Shown here: piece by piece, positions 22,693 through 32,389 of the stretch | How positions within the stretch are numbered: position 1 is the first letter of the stretch | Layout: each line of letters opens with the position of its first letter | Source of the DNA: Typha latifolia | Lineage: Eukaryota > Streptophyta > Magnoliopsida > Poales > Typhaceae | Reading direction: 5' to 3' | Length of the DNA stretch: 64,000 nt | Assembly (NCBI GenBank): GCA_019914945.1 | Contig: CM034109.1 | Coordinates: 6,076,001-6,140,000 of the forward strand | Made by a program: the position numbers and the translations under genes | The notes under the pieces: generated by a model | Database searches by the model: none | The model's input: the letters and a program-made list of their open reading frames with translations, nothing else | Told to the model about the DNA's origin: nothing

Positions 22693-25053
22693 GCCTCTCC
22701 CTCTCTCTCTTTTTCTTCCTCTCTTTTTTTCCTCCGATCTCTTCCTCCCTCTCTTTCTCTGTCTCTCTCTCTCTCTCTTTTAATTTCTGTTACTGCAGTA
22801 GAAAATCTGCTGCATTAACAGATAGTGAGATAGAGAGACAAGAGAGAGAGAGAGAGTAGAGAGAGGAGAGGAAGGGATTGAGAGGGCATAACAGAGAGAG
22901 GGAGGAGGGGAGGAAAACAGAGGAAAAGAAAAGGGAGAAAGAGATGAAATGAAAATAATAATAGAAAAAAAAAATTGCCTTAAGGTAGTAAGAGAGAGAG
23001 AAAGAGGGAGAAAATAAATGAAAAAAGGATAAAATTTGCCTTGTGGCACTAAGAGAGAGAGTGGAAGAAAGAGAGAGAAGCGAGAGAGAAAAAAAATTGC
23101 CTTGGCAGTAATAAAGAGAGAAAAATAAAAGGAAAAGCTGGCTCGGTAGTCATTAAAGTTGAGTTAGTTAATGCATTTTTTTAGTTTTTAGGCTTCATAT
23201 ATGAGTAATTATTATTCTCTTATCTTTCTTATCATTTTTCTAAATTTTTTAAAATTTTCATACATTTTTAATTATTTTTAAAAATTATATGTAATTAAAA
23301 ATTAGTATGATCCGATATGGGCGATCAATACATCCAATACAGATTGTAGTGTTCTCTAGCGCAGAACTAGTTATCTTCCACCTCTATAAAAAGGAAAGGC
23401 CCCTCTATATAAACCAATGTTCAAAAAATCGAGATCGAGATCGACTTCGCGAAAAAATGATACGTATCGGCCAGATCGGTCGTATGGACTGCTCGGATCA
23501 AATCGGACTATTTTTAATTTCAGAAAATTCTAAATATTATTTTAAAATGTAAAAAAAATTTAAAATTTTAAAAAAGAATAGAGAAAATGTGAAAATAATA
23601 ATTACTTATATATGAAGCCTAAAAACTAAAAAGATACTTAAAACTGTTGCAACGAAGGAGATAGAGAGTGTAGAAGAAACAAAAAAAACAAAAAGAAACT
23701 CTACCATATTGAAGGAGAGAGAGAAGAAAAAAAACTACAGTGAAAAGGTAAGCAAAAAGAGAGAAAGAAATAAAATAAAAAATCACATAGTCGAGATCGT
23801 CAGAGTTGGATCTTCATCAGTGGAGTTTGCTCGAACTAGATTTCTATGTTGGAAAAGCAATAGATTTAATAGAGAGAAATAGTGAAAGAGAGAAATAGTG
23901 AAAGAGAGAAATAGTGAAAGAGGGAGAGAAAGAGAGAGAGGATCAGCCGATCCTTCGAACCATGATGTAAACAGCAAACTATTAGCTACTATTGAGAGTC
24001 AAGGAGCTAAGCTTCACCATCTTGTAATCTAGCAAGTGTTAGTGAGTTGAGAGCTCTTTAATAATAAAATAGTGTGTTTGTATGCAATTCTGCTACGTAT
24101 TCTTTCTTCTACTACTAGCACACTTGTTTGTGGGGGAGGCTCACCCAACCTTGCATAGAAGGTTGAGAACTGCAGGGGCTTGTTGCCTATGAAAGGAATG
24201 AGTCTGTGACAATCAGGTGGAAACTAAGGTGAGCCCAATGGAGAATTCTCTCGTATCATTCTAGCTCAGAATTCTCAAATCTCTCTTGTTATGATCAGCT
24301 TTAGACGTGTACCACATCCAAACTTACCATTTCTCATTATTTGTCACTTCTACTAACATTTAAAGGAACCCGACTTGCCTATTTCTCAAGAATCATCACA
24401 AAGATCAAAACTTTCACAGAAAAGCAACTGATATCTTACTTGGTCCTGGACAAGGAAAGTTAGGCCAAGAAGGTGATGGGGCCCCATTGGAGATATCAGT
24501 TTTCTCATGTCAGTATAGCCCAGAATCCTTGTATCTCTCTCGTTACAGTCAGTTTTGGACAGGTGAGACTACCAATCTTCATGATTTCTATTATTTACCT
24601 GGTCTCGTGTCAATTGAAAGACCCTAACTTGATTTCCCAAAGAACCTTCAGAAAAATCAAACCGTTCTCCCAATTTCTATTACTTACTCGTTTTCATGAC
24701 AAGTATTATAAAGATTAAAACCTATCAATTGACTTCTCACTTGGGTCTTCTTACAAACAGCTGATAAGCGTCTTTTTCCCCTCAAGCTCGAAAACCATTT
24801 TACTAGAAAAAGATAAACAGCTAACAAAAGCCACCGTTACCTCAAGGGATTGGAGGAAGTGGTCCTGGACAAGGGAGGCGAGGCCGTGGGAGCATAAAGT
24901 GGCAACTACGGGGAGGAGTTGGGGACCAACGGAGAGGTCGCCGCTCCCGTGGAGGATGGCGTCTGTGAGGGCACAGAATCCGCTCCAGCTTTGGAGGATG
25001 TCGACGATGGCGTCGTCGCCGAGATAGTCGAGTGCTCCCGGCGAGAACTGCAT
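10802..25053 (-). CDS. APC2: Anaphase-promoting complex subunit 2 (exons 1-6, C-terminus outside window)
   Basis: Coding exons with GT-AG borders: 24841-25053, 15569-15658, 12621-12852, 11658-11950, 11484-11555, 10802-11043. They join in phase for about 380 codons. The start is the only upstream in-frame ATG (MQFSPGALDYL). Recognised conserved blocks are LCSHGLASLVQDHFL (exon 1), FWQQFDAY (exon 2), SYQEKCLFILVHALQS and YQLMVSSVLLSTL (exon 3), LVKNIGKVVRDLRSLGF (exon 4), KVHDLAGEDYR (exon 5), and RWQLRLEYYAYETLQDLR with KLFEIIVDYPD (exon 6). APC2 is the cullin-like scaffold of the nuclear APC/C ubiquitin ligase; its C-terminal cullin domain holds the APC11 RING subunit and directs ubiquitination of cyclins and securin. 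That domain is not in this window; the family is about 850-900 residues. Introns 1 (9.2 kb) and 6 (over 10.8 kb) are swollen by transposons. No stop or frameshift is seen in the exons. Confidence 0.92.
11044..11483 (-). other. APC2 intron 5
   Basis: An AT-rich intron bordered by GTACTT at the exon 5 donor and TTTATCAG before exon 6. I see no repeat or other gene in it. Confidence 0.8.
11951..12620 (-). other. APC2 intron 3
   Basis: It is bordered by the GTCAGT donor of exon 3 and the TATTTCAG acceptor of exon 4. It contains AT-rich DNA. A short GGGGTGTAATTGAGTCGAAT motif near 12238 resembles the start of small plant repeats, but no second end is visible. No gene is seen. Confidence 0.7.
12853..15568 (-). 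other. APC2 intron 2 with a GC-rich insert
   Basis: The donor is GTACGT after exon 2 and the acceptor is CTATTCCAG before exon 3. Most of it is ordinary AT-rich intron. About 13110-13640 is GC-rich, with repeated GGCGAGTYTGACAAC-like units near 13453-13500, and looks like a decayed transposon or retrogene piece that I cannot classify. Bases 14530-14830 contain an unrelated moderately GC-rich stretch. Open frames there have no recognisable domain. Confidence 0.6.
16316..16592 (+). mobile_element. TRIM-like miniature LTR retrotransposon
   Basis: There are two short direct repeats, 16316-16386 and 16523-16592, both ending in GTAAATTATCA or GTGAATTATCA and sharing TTTTCTAATAGYTTAA. The first is followed by TAGCATCAAAGC, a decayed form of TGGTATCAGAGC (tRNA-Met primer site). 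The second is preceded by the purine tract CCCAAAGTGAGGGAGAG. The whole is about 277 bp with no coding capacity. A second purine tract before the first repeat (about 16299) suggests a former tandem array. Confidence 0.75.
16627..17944 (+). mobile_element. hAT transposon, 3' half only
   Basis: It parallels the hAT at 5587-9247 from the middle of its transposase to its right end. Shared blocks are TTAGGTGAAA, the GCAGTATTTGAGCC region, TCACAAGATCCATAT and the ending TTTCGGAACCTTG (17932-17944). It has many stops and indels and is clearly non-coding now. The left half is absent and no target duplication can be assigned. The purine tract and TRIM lie just to its left. Confidence 0.85.
18250..18502 (-). 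repeat. Family E retrotransposon leader and primer-binding site
   Basis: Reading leftward from the LTR, TGGTATCAAA (complement at 18492-18501) is a tRNA-Met-type primer site one base from the LTR end. The following 200-odd bp look like an untranslated leader. The open frame at 18257-18496 on the plus strand overlaps this and has no recognisable domain, so I do not call a gene. Confidence 0.6.
18503..19340 (-). mobile_element. LTR of retrotransposon family E
   Basis: The ends are TGATAGGC and GTGTATCA (TGATA/TATCA), 838 bp, with a primer site adjacent at 18492-18501, so this is the 5' LTR of a minus-strand element. The right part (19080-19260) carries repeated CGTTCGAACGC palindromes. A relative with clear borders is the solo LTR at 47971-48920. 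No internal coding region of this family is recognised in the window. Confidence 0.75.
19472..19534 (+). pseudogene. Fragment resembling APC2 exon 1 3' end, inverted within APC2 intron 1
   Basis: Bases 19481-19528 match the APC2 exon 1 sense strand (complement of 24847-24894) at 41 of 48 positions without gaps by my count. The translation LCSHGISSLVQNHFLQSL compares with LCSHGLASLVQDHFLQSL in the gene. Four of the seven changes are synonymous third-position changes. The match ends at the place where the real exon meets its splice donor. It lies on the strand opposite to APC2, about 5.3 kb away from exon 1. There is no open frame of useful length around it. Confidence 0.6.
19850..20447 (-). 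mobile_element. 3' LTR of a Reina-like chromovirus, minus strand
   Basis: On the minus strand it starts TGTTGGGAGAGAG (20447) directly after the chromodomain end. It contains repeats of about 36 bp such as TTTGCGACACCTTACGCAC on the plus strand (20145-20290) and a cluster of CATGCATG palindromes. It is matched in inverted orientation by 21690-22310 (shared complement of CCAAGTGGAATAARRCCGAC). The outer border is approximate. Confidence 0.7.
20462..21610 (-). pseudogene. Chromovirus integrase and chromodomain (Reina-like), broken
   Basis: The right part encodes integrase: KGKQQVGLYSPLLIPNRPW, VDFVLGLPKTI, AELFMKEIVRLHGVPKSI and FDSDVKFMSYFLKTLWNKMG, with the HPQTDGQTE region decayed to PSNGWADGS. 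The middle encodes the integrase C-terminal part (20658-20956, HRAGLFKILKRLGSCAYVVDLP). The left end encodes a chromodomain, IMDHRFVTTRRGGYYKYLVQW. Frames shift at least twice and stops lie near 20530. Gag, PR and RT are absent. The chromodomain would guide insertion to heterochromatin; this copy is dead. Confidence 0.85.
21690..22310 (+). mobile_element. Inverted second LTR of the Reina-like element
   Basis: It matches the LTR at 19850-20447 on the opposite strand, including GCATGCATGG clusters, GAGGTGTYRCAAAAG repeats and AACTTAGTGAGAGATGAAG near 22247. An intact element has direct LTRs, so inverted LTRs around 20462-21610 mark a rearrangement or two separate insertions. Borders are approximate. 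Confidence 0.7.
22597..23346 (+). mobile_element. hAT-derived relic with expanded (TC)n and (GA)n tracts
   Basis: The left end GTGGTTCCGAGTTTCGAC (22599) resembles the hAT terminus. The right part (23160-23346) repeats the hAT 3' tail (TTTTTAGGCTTCATATATGAG, then GATCCGATATGGGCGATC). Between them is only simple sequence: (TC)31 at 22629-22691, other pyrimidine runs, then purine-rich (GA)n to about 23130. No transposase remains. The right terminus is not well defined. Confidence 0.65.
22629..22691 (+). repeat. (TC)n microsatellite, about 31 uninterrupted units
   Basis: A perfect dinucleotide run at the position that is merely pyrimidine-rich in the full hAT (5690-5800). It is likely polymorphic. 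Confidence 0.95.
23415..23964 (-). mobile_element. hAT-derived non-autonomous element (MITE-like)
   Basis: The ends are CAATGTTCAAAAAATCG on the plus strand and CATGGTTCGAAGGATCGG read inward from the right. The flanks are ATATAAAC (23407-23414) and ATGTAAAC (23965-23972), a 7 of 8 match, as expected for an aged hAT target duplication. The left part is the hAT 3' tail on the minus strand (CCGATCTGGCCGATACG region). The middle is purine-rich, including a 16-bp unit GAAATAGTGAAAGAGA repeated about three times at 23876-23925. There is no coding sequence. Confidence 0.8.
23973..24840. repeat. Intron DNA with degenerate internal duplication
   Basis: Segments 24240-24480 and 24480-24780 are loosely duplicated (GAATTCTCAAATCTCTCTYGTTA versus GAATCCTTGTATCTCTCTCGTTA; CAGAAAAGCAACTGATAT versus CTATCAATTGACTTCTCAC). 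The first copy contains TGGTCCTGGACAAGG near 24440, which is also the APC2 exon 1 antisense sequence at 24860. No gene is seen apart from APC2 exon 1 to the right. Confidence 0.5.
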
Positions 25054-25404
25054 CGGGGTAAGGGGAGGGGGGGAGAAAGAGTGTTGTGCGTAGGACTGTA
25101 GGGGGGTGGTGGAGGAATTGAGGAGACAGGAAAAGGGCGGGATGGTAGCCGAACAAACGGGTTGGATCCTATACGGGTGAGAAGCCTATTAACCCCTGTC
25201 CAGTTCATTTGTTGTCAGATCGAAGTTAGAATTCCAAATCCGCTCCATTTATGTTTTAGGGTTGATTACATATTTGACCCTCTCAACTATCACTCTGTTT
25301 TTTTTTTTTAAATACTATAGCATAAATTTATAAATTAGTCACATGGGTATAAAACACTCCGTCCGAATCAGAGACAAAAATCTAAACAAACTCAATAGAA
25401 AAAC
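25054..25404 (-). promoter_or_regulatory. APC2 upstream region (5' UTR and promoter), only about 350 bp before a solo LTR
   Basis: The first 150 bp upstream of the APC2 start are GC-rich, then the sequence turns AT-rich. No convincing TATA box is seen at a typical distance. At 25405 the family B LTR begins, so the unique upstream DNA is very short. That it contains the promoter is inference. Confidence 0.5.
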
Positions 25405-28400
25405 TGAAACACCCACTTGTTCCTCACGTGGAGAATGTCCACGTAATTTCTACGTGATCTGTCAGTGAAATAATCTCACCAAGTATCTGAATAAATCAAG
25501 AAATACCAAAATAATCTAACAAATAATCTAGAATTATAATATCACAGGCCTCAACAAGCCTCTAGGAATACAAGTCCAACACAATTTTGTTAAAACATAA
25601 ATACCCTCGAAAGGGCTAAGTTCAACTGAAATAATAGAATAAACAAATGCTGAAAAATAAAGGAATGAATCTGCTACTCCTCGATGTCCGCATCCTCTAT
25701 AATCAGCTCTGAAATATTTCCACCAAAATGACGGTAAGCATCGGGCCCAGCAAGTAAAATCTAATAATAATCTAAGAATATTACATGATAAATAAAAATG
25801 CAACTCATAACATGTTAGGGAAAATGTACATTATGAATTTTAATAACTTTCATCATTATAACTCATTTTACATAGAAATCCACAAAAGAGTCGAGTCACA
25901 ATAACATATCTCACAAAGCACCATAAAAATCGAGGAGGACTAGTCAACTAGCGGTATTATCGCCTATACATGCCTAGCGACGCTGCATATGACCGGTTGT
26001 CTGTGGCCATCAGACTAAGGACCCCAGTCGTAGGCCCATCAACACCGCTCTAGTAATCATTGCATAGAGCGAAATCATCACATACGGCTAATAAGAGCAC
26101 ACAGCTCGATAGACGCCCTGACCCTGCGTCCTCGGGTACCGCTAGAACTACAATCCCTACCTCTTAATCATCTTTTCTAATATCATACTAGTCTAGTCTC
26201 TAACTAGGGCAGTGTAATCACCTGAATGCTCCACCAGCTACCGACCTCAGGTGTGGACCGCTAATATAATACTATATAATTTACACTCTACCCTTAACCC
26301 CGGGTTGAGTGGGTAAAATGGCATTGCCTAACTAGGACTTGACTAACAGTGATACGTGCACGTGGTGCCATGACCTCTATTATTTATTTAACATAATCAT
26401 CACAATAACAGATATTATAAGCAAGCATAGAGTCATATATGTACATTAAGTGATAAATAATGCAAGTAAGAATTGACATGTAATTAATACAGATATGAAA
26501 TGTCATATAAGTTTTATAAGTAAGAAAACAACATTTAATTATTATAGGTAAGAAATGACATAAGTATGCATTTTTCATAGACTATTATAGAATTCTACTC
26601 GCCTGGAATATTTCTAGAATCCGTCTTACTCTCATAATCAGTCGGCTCTTCTTGATTTTCGAGATTCTTTTCGCACAATAATGGATCTAATAATTTATAC
26701 ATAAAATAAACATAAGACTAATGGACTTATAGACTAACTATCTGGGTATATAAATTTAAGTTTGATTTTCGATGTCCGAAATATTATTTGTCTTAATTTA
26801 AAAAAATAACGGTCATTTAGAGTCGTTTACAATGTAAGTGTCGAAGATAAATGAAAAGACTAATGAATTCAAATATCTAATTTAATTATGTATAAATCTT
26901 AATTTTATTAATAACATGGTAGAGAAAATTTAATTAATTACAATTTATGTAGCTAACAGAATTTTTTTTTTTAAAATAATAGACTAATAAATAAATCAGT
27001 CTTAGGGTTAATGGTTGGGCTGGGCTCAAGGCCCAGCAAATTAAGTGAGAGAGAGAGAGAGAGTGGGCTGCATACCTACCTGCAGCCCACTGGACTAGAG
27101 ACAGTGGACTGGGCTTAAGAGCCCAGTCCAACAGAATGAGGAGGTGGGCTGCGCCCACCAGGTTCTAAATGTGCCTGGGGTCGGGCTCAAGGGCCCCACC
27201 CAGCAGCAGGTGATATTGTAACGCCCCCCCCGCCCGGCATGGGCATGTGCACGCCCATGCGCCCACACGGCACGCGACAGGTCGGGCGGGGCTCGTCACG
27301 CACAGTTACTCTCCTGTGCACATATAATTATGACATCATCAAATAAAACCTGCTAACCTATCCATGATCACATAATCCATCACCAAATAACTCATACTCT
27401 TAACCAAATAAACAAGTTAACATATGAATATCAAAATCCACAATAATATACACTAGACCGCAACATAATCTGGCAGGACCCACACAGGCCACAACAAACC
27501 ATCAAGATACAACTAAAATAACTAATATAAGAGTACATTATGATTCGACCTATATTATACAAATCATCGTCTAATACAAAAGAGTACAAATATCAAATAC
27601 TGGTACAACTCAATTTCTATATAAACTATCATTTATACCATCTCGCGTCTATAGCTCACCTCATCATTGCTCTAAAATATCTTCTCAAGTCGCTATCACG
27701 TACCACATATCTGAGGGGGTTAGAAAAGAAAAATAAAGAGAGTCATGAGCAAAAGACTCACTGAATAGACCTTACCCCGAATCAGTGATGCCAAGCAGAG
27801 AGTAAATCATGTACTAGATAATATGAATCAGAAAGCAACATCATGTCATGAATGAGTATATGAGTGTACCCTCAATAATACATAAATGAAAAGTAGATAA
27901 TATGTCATACTGATAAAAGTATACAATCCTCGACAATGAATAAACAGATCTCCATGTCATATGATCTATAAAATATGACACATGATGCATGCCGATCATG
28001 ACCATGCTATGATATCAAATGCAACCATATATGATATATATTGACCACTCGATAATCAGGTAATTAGATGATAATAAAATTATATGCATTTCTCAACATC
28101 TCAATCATCAATGCCATCTCTGTATGTCATCATCATACTAGACTACTATGCAACACCCGGTATCCGGTCTCAACATCATGCTCGAAGGCTCCAAGCATAC
28201 TCTGCCATTGGCAAGGAGTATCTCAAATATAACCATACCCTGCCATCCGCTAAGGGTATCAACCTCCATCTAGACCGGGCACCCCACATAGTTGATAGAA
28301 ACCTCGTGAGGATAATTCGCCACATATGCCCTGGCGAACGGCAAGTGTCTGATTGTCTGTGCGCACAGACTCAACTGACCTCGGACATGGGCCACGAGAT

Positions 28401-29767
28401 ATCGCATATCAGTGACCATAATCATCACTCCAGGCACCCCTAACCCTGGCGCCTACTCGGGTATCCTCATGCTTTCTATCAGCTATCCTATTAATCACAT
28501 TTTATGCTTTCCTTCTAAATGTCAGATCACATGCATATATCCAGTACGATAAGGAGTCAATGTATAACAAGAATTTAGGTGGAATATGAATCAAGAGAAA
28601 ATGATGCAATGTAGTCTCCAAATATATCGTCAATACCTACATACTCATGCTAATTTATTACATGCATACTCATGCTACAGATCAACTCGGTAAACAATCA
28701 TAACAGTAGAATCATCTCTGATCATCTCTATATATCTCACCAATGTACTCATATTCCAAATCAGCATAATTGAATGCATGATAAAATATGCTCGACTATA
28801 ATCATCTCTAGATAAAATCATATAATCATGCTGGAGGCCAAAACATGCATATACACAAATATATAATATAACTTAATTTGAGAAAGGCGTCTAAGCGATA
28901 AGACTACTCACAGTCTAATCAGAAGACAATAACCACGCATCTCTCACGCCCGTCAGTTAACCGAGTGACACTCATCGCTAGCAAAGTCCACGGGGTCTCA
29001 AATAAGGAGTTCAGGATCTGAAAATATTTAAGTAACATAAAGTTAGTTGTTTATCCCAATATAATCCATTCAAGTAAAATATGATGATTTATTAGATTTT
29101 AGAATTTCTACTTATTTTTATAATTGGCTAGATTTTTAATTATAAATAAAATATAAATATAGATAAAAACCTAATTATAATTAAATTATATCTTTGATTA
29201 ATTAGGGACTATGTAGTCATTATCTTATTTGTTACAAAATAATAATGTATAATAAATTATTAGAATTATTTAAAATGTATCTCATAAAATATTGGTATAT
29301 AAATTTGATAATTATAATTTACAAATCTATATATTAATCTAATAGAGATATAAATAAATAAATATGAGTATTACTTATATTTATACCTAATTAATCATTG
29401 ATTATACAAATTACAATTAATACTAAACATATTAAAGAATATATTATTATTAAAATAATTAATGTCTAAATAATCTATTTGCATTAATTAAGAAGGAAAA
29501 ACCTAAATAAATAACATCAAATAAATAAATAATTAAAACACTGCTACAGTGCTGGGCTCGTGCACTGTGTAGAAAAAGAAGAAATGGAAGCTGAGGAGGG
29601 AAGAGAAAAAGAAAGAAAGAAAGGAAGAAGAAGAAGAAGAAGAAGGGAGGAGGGGAGGGAAGTGTGGACCCGGGCTACGGGGAGGGCACCGGCAGCTGCT
29701 GGCCAGCCAGCTGCCGGCCTCTCGCCGGCGGCTCGACTCCGACGAGCCCGAGCCCAAAGAAGGAAAG

Positions 29768-29827
<60 letters not shown>

Positions 29828-31215
29828 TGATAGAGATAGAGAGAGAGGAGGAGGAGGCTCACCTGCGGCAGCACAACGATAGCGGCGGCGGTTCGGCAAT
29901 GGGGGAGAGAGAGAGAGAGTCCGAGGGAAGAAGAAGAGAGAGAGACCGAGAGAGAGAGAGAGAGAGATTTAAAGAGAGAGAGAAGGCGGTGGGTGGGGGG
30001 TTGGCGGTGGCTGCGGCGGCGCTAGGGCCCGGTTGCGGCGATGCGAGGGGGGTGCGTGGCTCCTCCCCCACGCTGCCCCCATGCATGGGCACGAGGCCGG
30101 CCACACTATGGTCGGCCACGTCGTGCCCATGTAAAGAATTTCTTTTTCTTTTTTTTTTGGGATTGGGTTGTTACAAATATGGTGGACTGGGCTCCAGAGC
30201 CCAGTCCGACAAAATGAGGAGGTGGGCTGCGGGCCTACCACAGCCCACCAAAACTAAAGGGGGGGTCGACTGGATTCCAGAGCCCAGTCCACCGAGATCT
30301 TAGAGAAGACGATCTGAGGACCTGGGCTGTAGTGAAACCCACGCCACAGCTCAGCTGTGGGGGTTGGCCCAACCCCCACCTTCTCCTCGCTAGAGAAAGA
30401 AACAAGAGGAGGAAGGGGTGTTGTTGCCGGTGATCCCTGTCACCGACAGCCCCTAGCTCCGGCAACTCCTCCCCAAGAGTGATCAGAACCTCCGGCTAGT
30501 GCGGCCGGAGGGTGAGAGTTGAGGAACTCCATGGCCGGCGGCCATGGAGCTTTCAACTCAGTGCTAGGTGGGCTCGAAGCCCTCTTCTCGGGTACCTACC
30601 TCTTTCAAGTGAAGAGGTGGGTCAGCCGAGGTTGACGAGTGAGGCCACCACCACCGGTGGTGGCCGCTTGTGCCAAAGAAACTCGGCGGTGGGAGGCGAC
30701 ATGGCATCGCCTCCCTCGCGCCCCGTGGGTACATAATCTGGGTACCAACAGCAAGGGGTTGAAGCGGGGAAACTTCCTGGACCGGTGGGTGGTCGACCTG
30801 AGGTCACCGATCGGCGAATTTCCCTGGCGAAAGCAAACGAAAATAAAATCCTAATTACGCATGATTAACTATGCTATTTTCAAATTGAACTAAAGAGGGG
30901 ATGAAAGCTAACTTGAGGATCGAGGTGAGGGGGTTTTGGTTGATTGCCGGCGCTCTAGTGACTTGCTGCCCGCGATGAGGACTTCGGCGGCTCGGGAGAG
31001 AAAAGAGAAAAGAGAAGAGCGAAGAAGAGGAAGTTGTGAAAGAAAGAAACTCGAGAGGAAGGAGTGGGGATTAAATAGAGAAAAGGTGGAGAGGGCAACT
31101 GACTGCGAGAGGTGGGGGAGGGGGAAGAAGGAGTCAGCACAAGCGTGTGCGCTGCGGTTAGGGTGCACGCGCATGGCGCGTGCGCTAACATTTTTTTTTT
31201 TAAACGGGTGTTACA
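25405..31215 (-). mobile_element. Solo LTR of family B, with a nested family A solo LTR
   Basis: On the minus strand it begins TGTAACACCCG (31215) and ends GGGTGTTTCA (25405). The flanks are AAAAC (25400-25404) and AAAGC (31216-31220), a 4 of 5 target duplication. Removing the inserted family A LTR (27217-30175) leaves about 2.85 kb, comparable with the 2.41-kb copy at 42468-44874. Both copies share the GCGCACGCGCC start region, a block of GGGCTGCAG/CAGCCCAC repeats and CCTCAGG..CCGCTAATAT near 26250. No internal region or primer site is present. Long open frames here (for example 30639-30854) are LTR by-products. Confidence 0.85.
27217..30175 (-). mobile_element. Solo LTR of family A (nested in family B)
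   Basis: On the minus strand it starts TGTAACAACCC (30175) and ends GGGGGCGTTACA (27217), 2959 bp. The flanks GATAT (27212-27216) and AATAT (30176-30180) match at 4 of 5. It aligns over its length with the opposite-strand copy 51446-54856 (for example GAATAGACCTTACCCCGAAT at 27765). It interrupts the GGGCTGC repeat block of the family B LTR. A (GA)n run lies at about 29770-29825. The 247-codon open frame at 29560-30303 is purine-rich low complexity and is not a gene. Confidence 0.88.
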
Positions 31216-31489
31216 AAAGCTTTCATCCCAAGTACAACTATAACCTAATATCTTGTTCACATAAAAAAATTGAGAGAAATAGGGAGGAATAGGAATAGCA
31301 AAAACAAATTTGTTATTACTAAAATGATGGTTATATTCTAGGAACAACTATTCATATGTTTACTTGTATTATAGAATAAAGGTGTAATAATTACTTAAGT
31401 GAATAAAATGATAAGAAAATTACTATAATACTCTTCGATTTGATTTAACCTAAATTGACGAGATAGATAGAGAGAAGCTTATAATATTA

Positions 31490-32385
31490 CAGGTATGCAA
31501 TGCATGCCTGAAATATTGCATTATCATACTTTACGCACTCACTAATGTGTATTATTACTATGGTAGAAGCACACGTATGCATTCTATGTTGGTACATATG
31601 TAATATATTATCTTTTGACAAGTAATATTAATAATTACCATATTCTAGCTATCTACCAACCCCAATTATTATAATAAGAGCATATATATACATTATGTAT
31701 TGTTACGTATGTAATGCATTACCTTTTGACAAGCAATCTTAATCATTATTATATTTTATTTATCTATCAGCACCTATTACTATTGTGAGAGTACATATAT
31801 GCAAACTGTGCTAGTATATATATAATGTATTACCTTTTGGCAAGCAATAGCAATTATTACCATATTTTACCTATCTACCAGTGCTCATTACTATAGTGGG
31901 AGCGTACATATGCATTGTACGTTGATACATATATAATACATTATATTTTGACAAATAATATCAATTATTACCATGCTTTACATATCTACAAATGCCAATT
32001 ATTATGATGGTAGCATACATATATATTGTGTGTTGGTACGTATGTAATGCATTACTTTTTGACAAGTAATATCAATCATTATCATGTTTTATTTATCTAC
32101 CACTCATTATTATGGTGGGAGCATACATATGCATTGTGTGTTAGTATATACGTGATGCATTACCTTTTGACAAACAATATTAATTATTACCATGCTTTAC
32201 CTATCTACCAATGCTTATTATTATGGTGGGAGTGTGCATATACATTGTATGTTGGTACGTATATAATGCATTACCTTTTGACAAGCAATATCAATCATTT
32301 TCATGCTTTACCTATCTACTAGTGTCTATTACTAAGGTGAGAGCACACCTATACATTATGTGATAGTACGTATGTAACGCATCAA
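31490..32385 (+). repeat. 111-bp tandem repeat, about eight units
   Basis: The motif CCTTTTGACAAGCAAT recurs at 31612, 31723, 31834, 31944, 32055, 32164 and 32275, giving steps of 111, 111, 110, 111, 109 and 111. Each unit also carries GCATACATATGCATTGT, TGGTACGTATGTAATGCATTA and TACCATGCTTTACCTATCTACCA. The unit length is divisible by three, so an open frame (32026-32322) spans several units with a 37-codon period. I regard that as a by-product. Confidence 0.9.
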
Positions 32386-32389
32386 AATA

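Larger units (their letters stand above)
15659..24840 (-). other. APC2 intron 1, 9.2 kb, filled with transposable elements
   Basis: The donor is GAG|GTAACG at 24841/24840 and the acceptor is TTGTGCAG|GAAACA at 15658. It contains, from left, ordinary intron DNA to about 16300, a TRIM, a hAT 3' half, a family E LTR with leader, an exon-1-like fragment, a Reina-like gypsy remnant and two hAT derivatives. Bases 17945-18250 and 24330-24780 share degenerate intron-like sequence (CTTCATGATTT, AAACAGYTGAYAAGC), so intron DNA itself has been duplicated. Confidence 0.85.

Noticed and set aside
24842..25208. Overlapping minus-strand frames of 100 and 104 codons
   Set aside because: They are alternative frames over APC2 exon 1 and its GC-rich upstream DNA. 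Only the MQFSPGALDYL frame matches the APC2 family.
28084..28443. 119-codon plus-strand open frame
   Set aside because: It lies within family A LTR sequence; the equivalent region of other copies (62690-63060) does not keep the frame.
29560..30303. 247-codon open frame on the plus strand
   Set aside because: It consists of purine-rich low-complexity DNA ((GA)n, Arg/Glu runs) inside the family A LTR and is mirrored by Ser/Leu-rich frames on the other strand. No domain is present.
32026..32322. Repetitive 98-codon open frame with a 37-residue period
   Set aside because: It reflects a tandem DNA repeat whose length is a multiple of three. Other units of the same array carry stops, and no start context or domain is seen.
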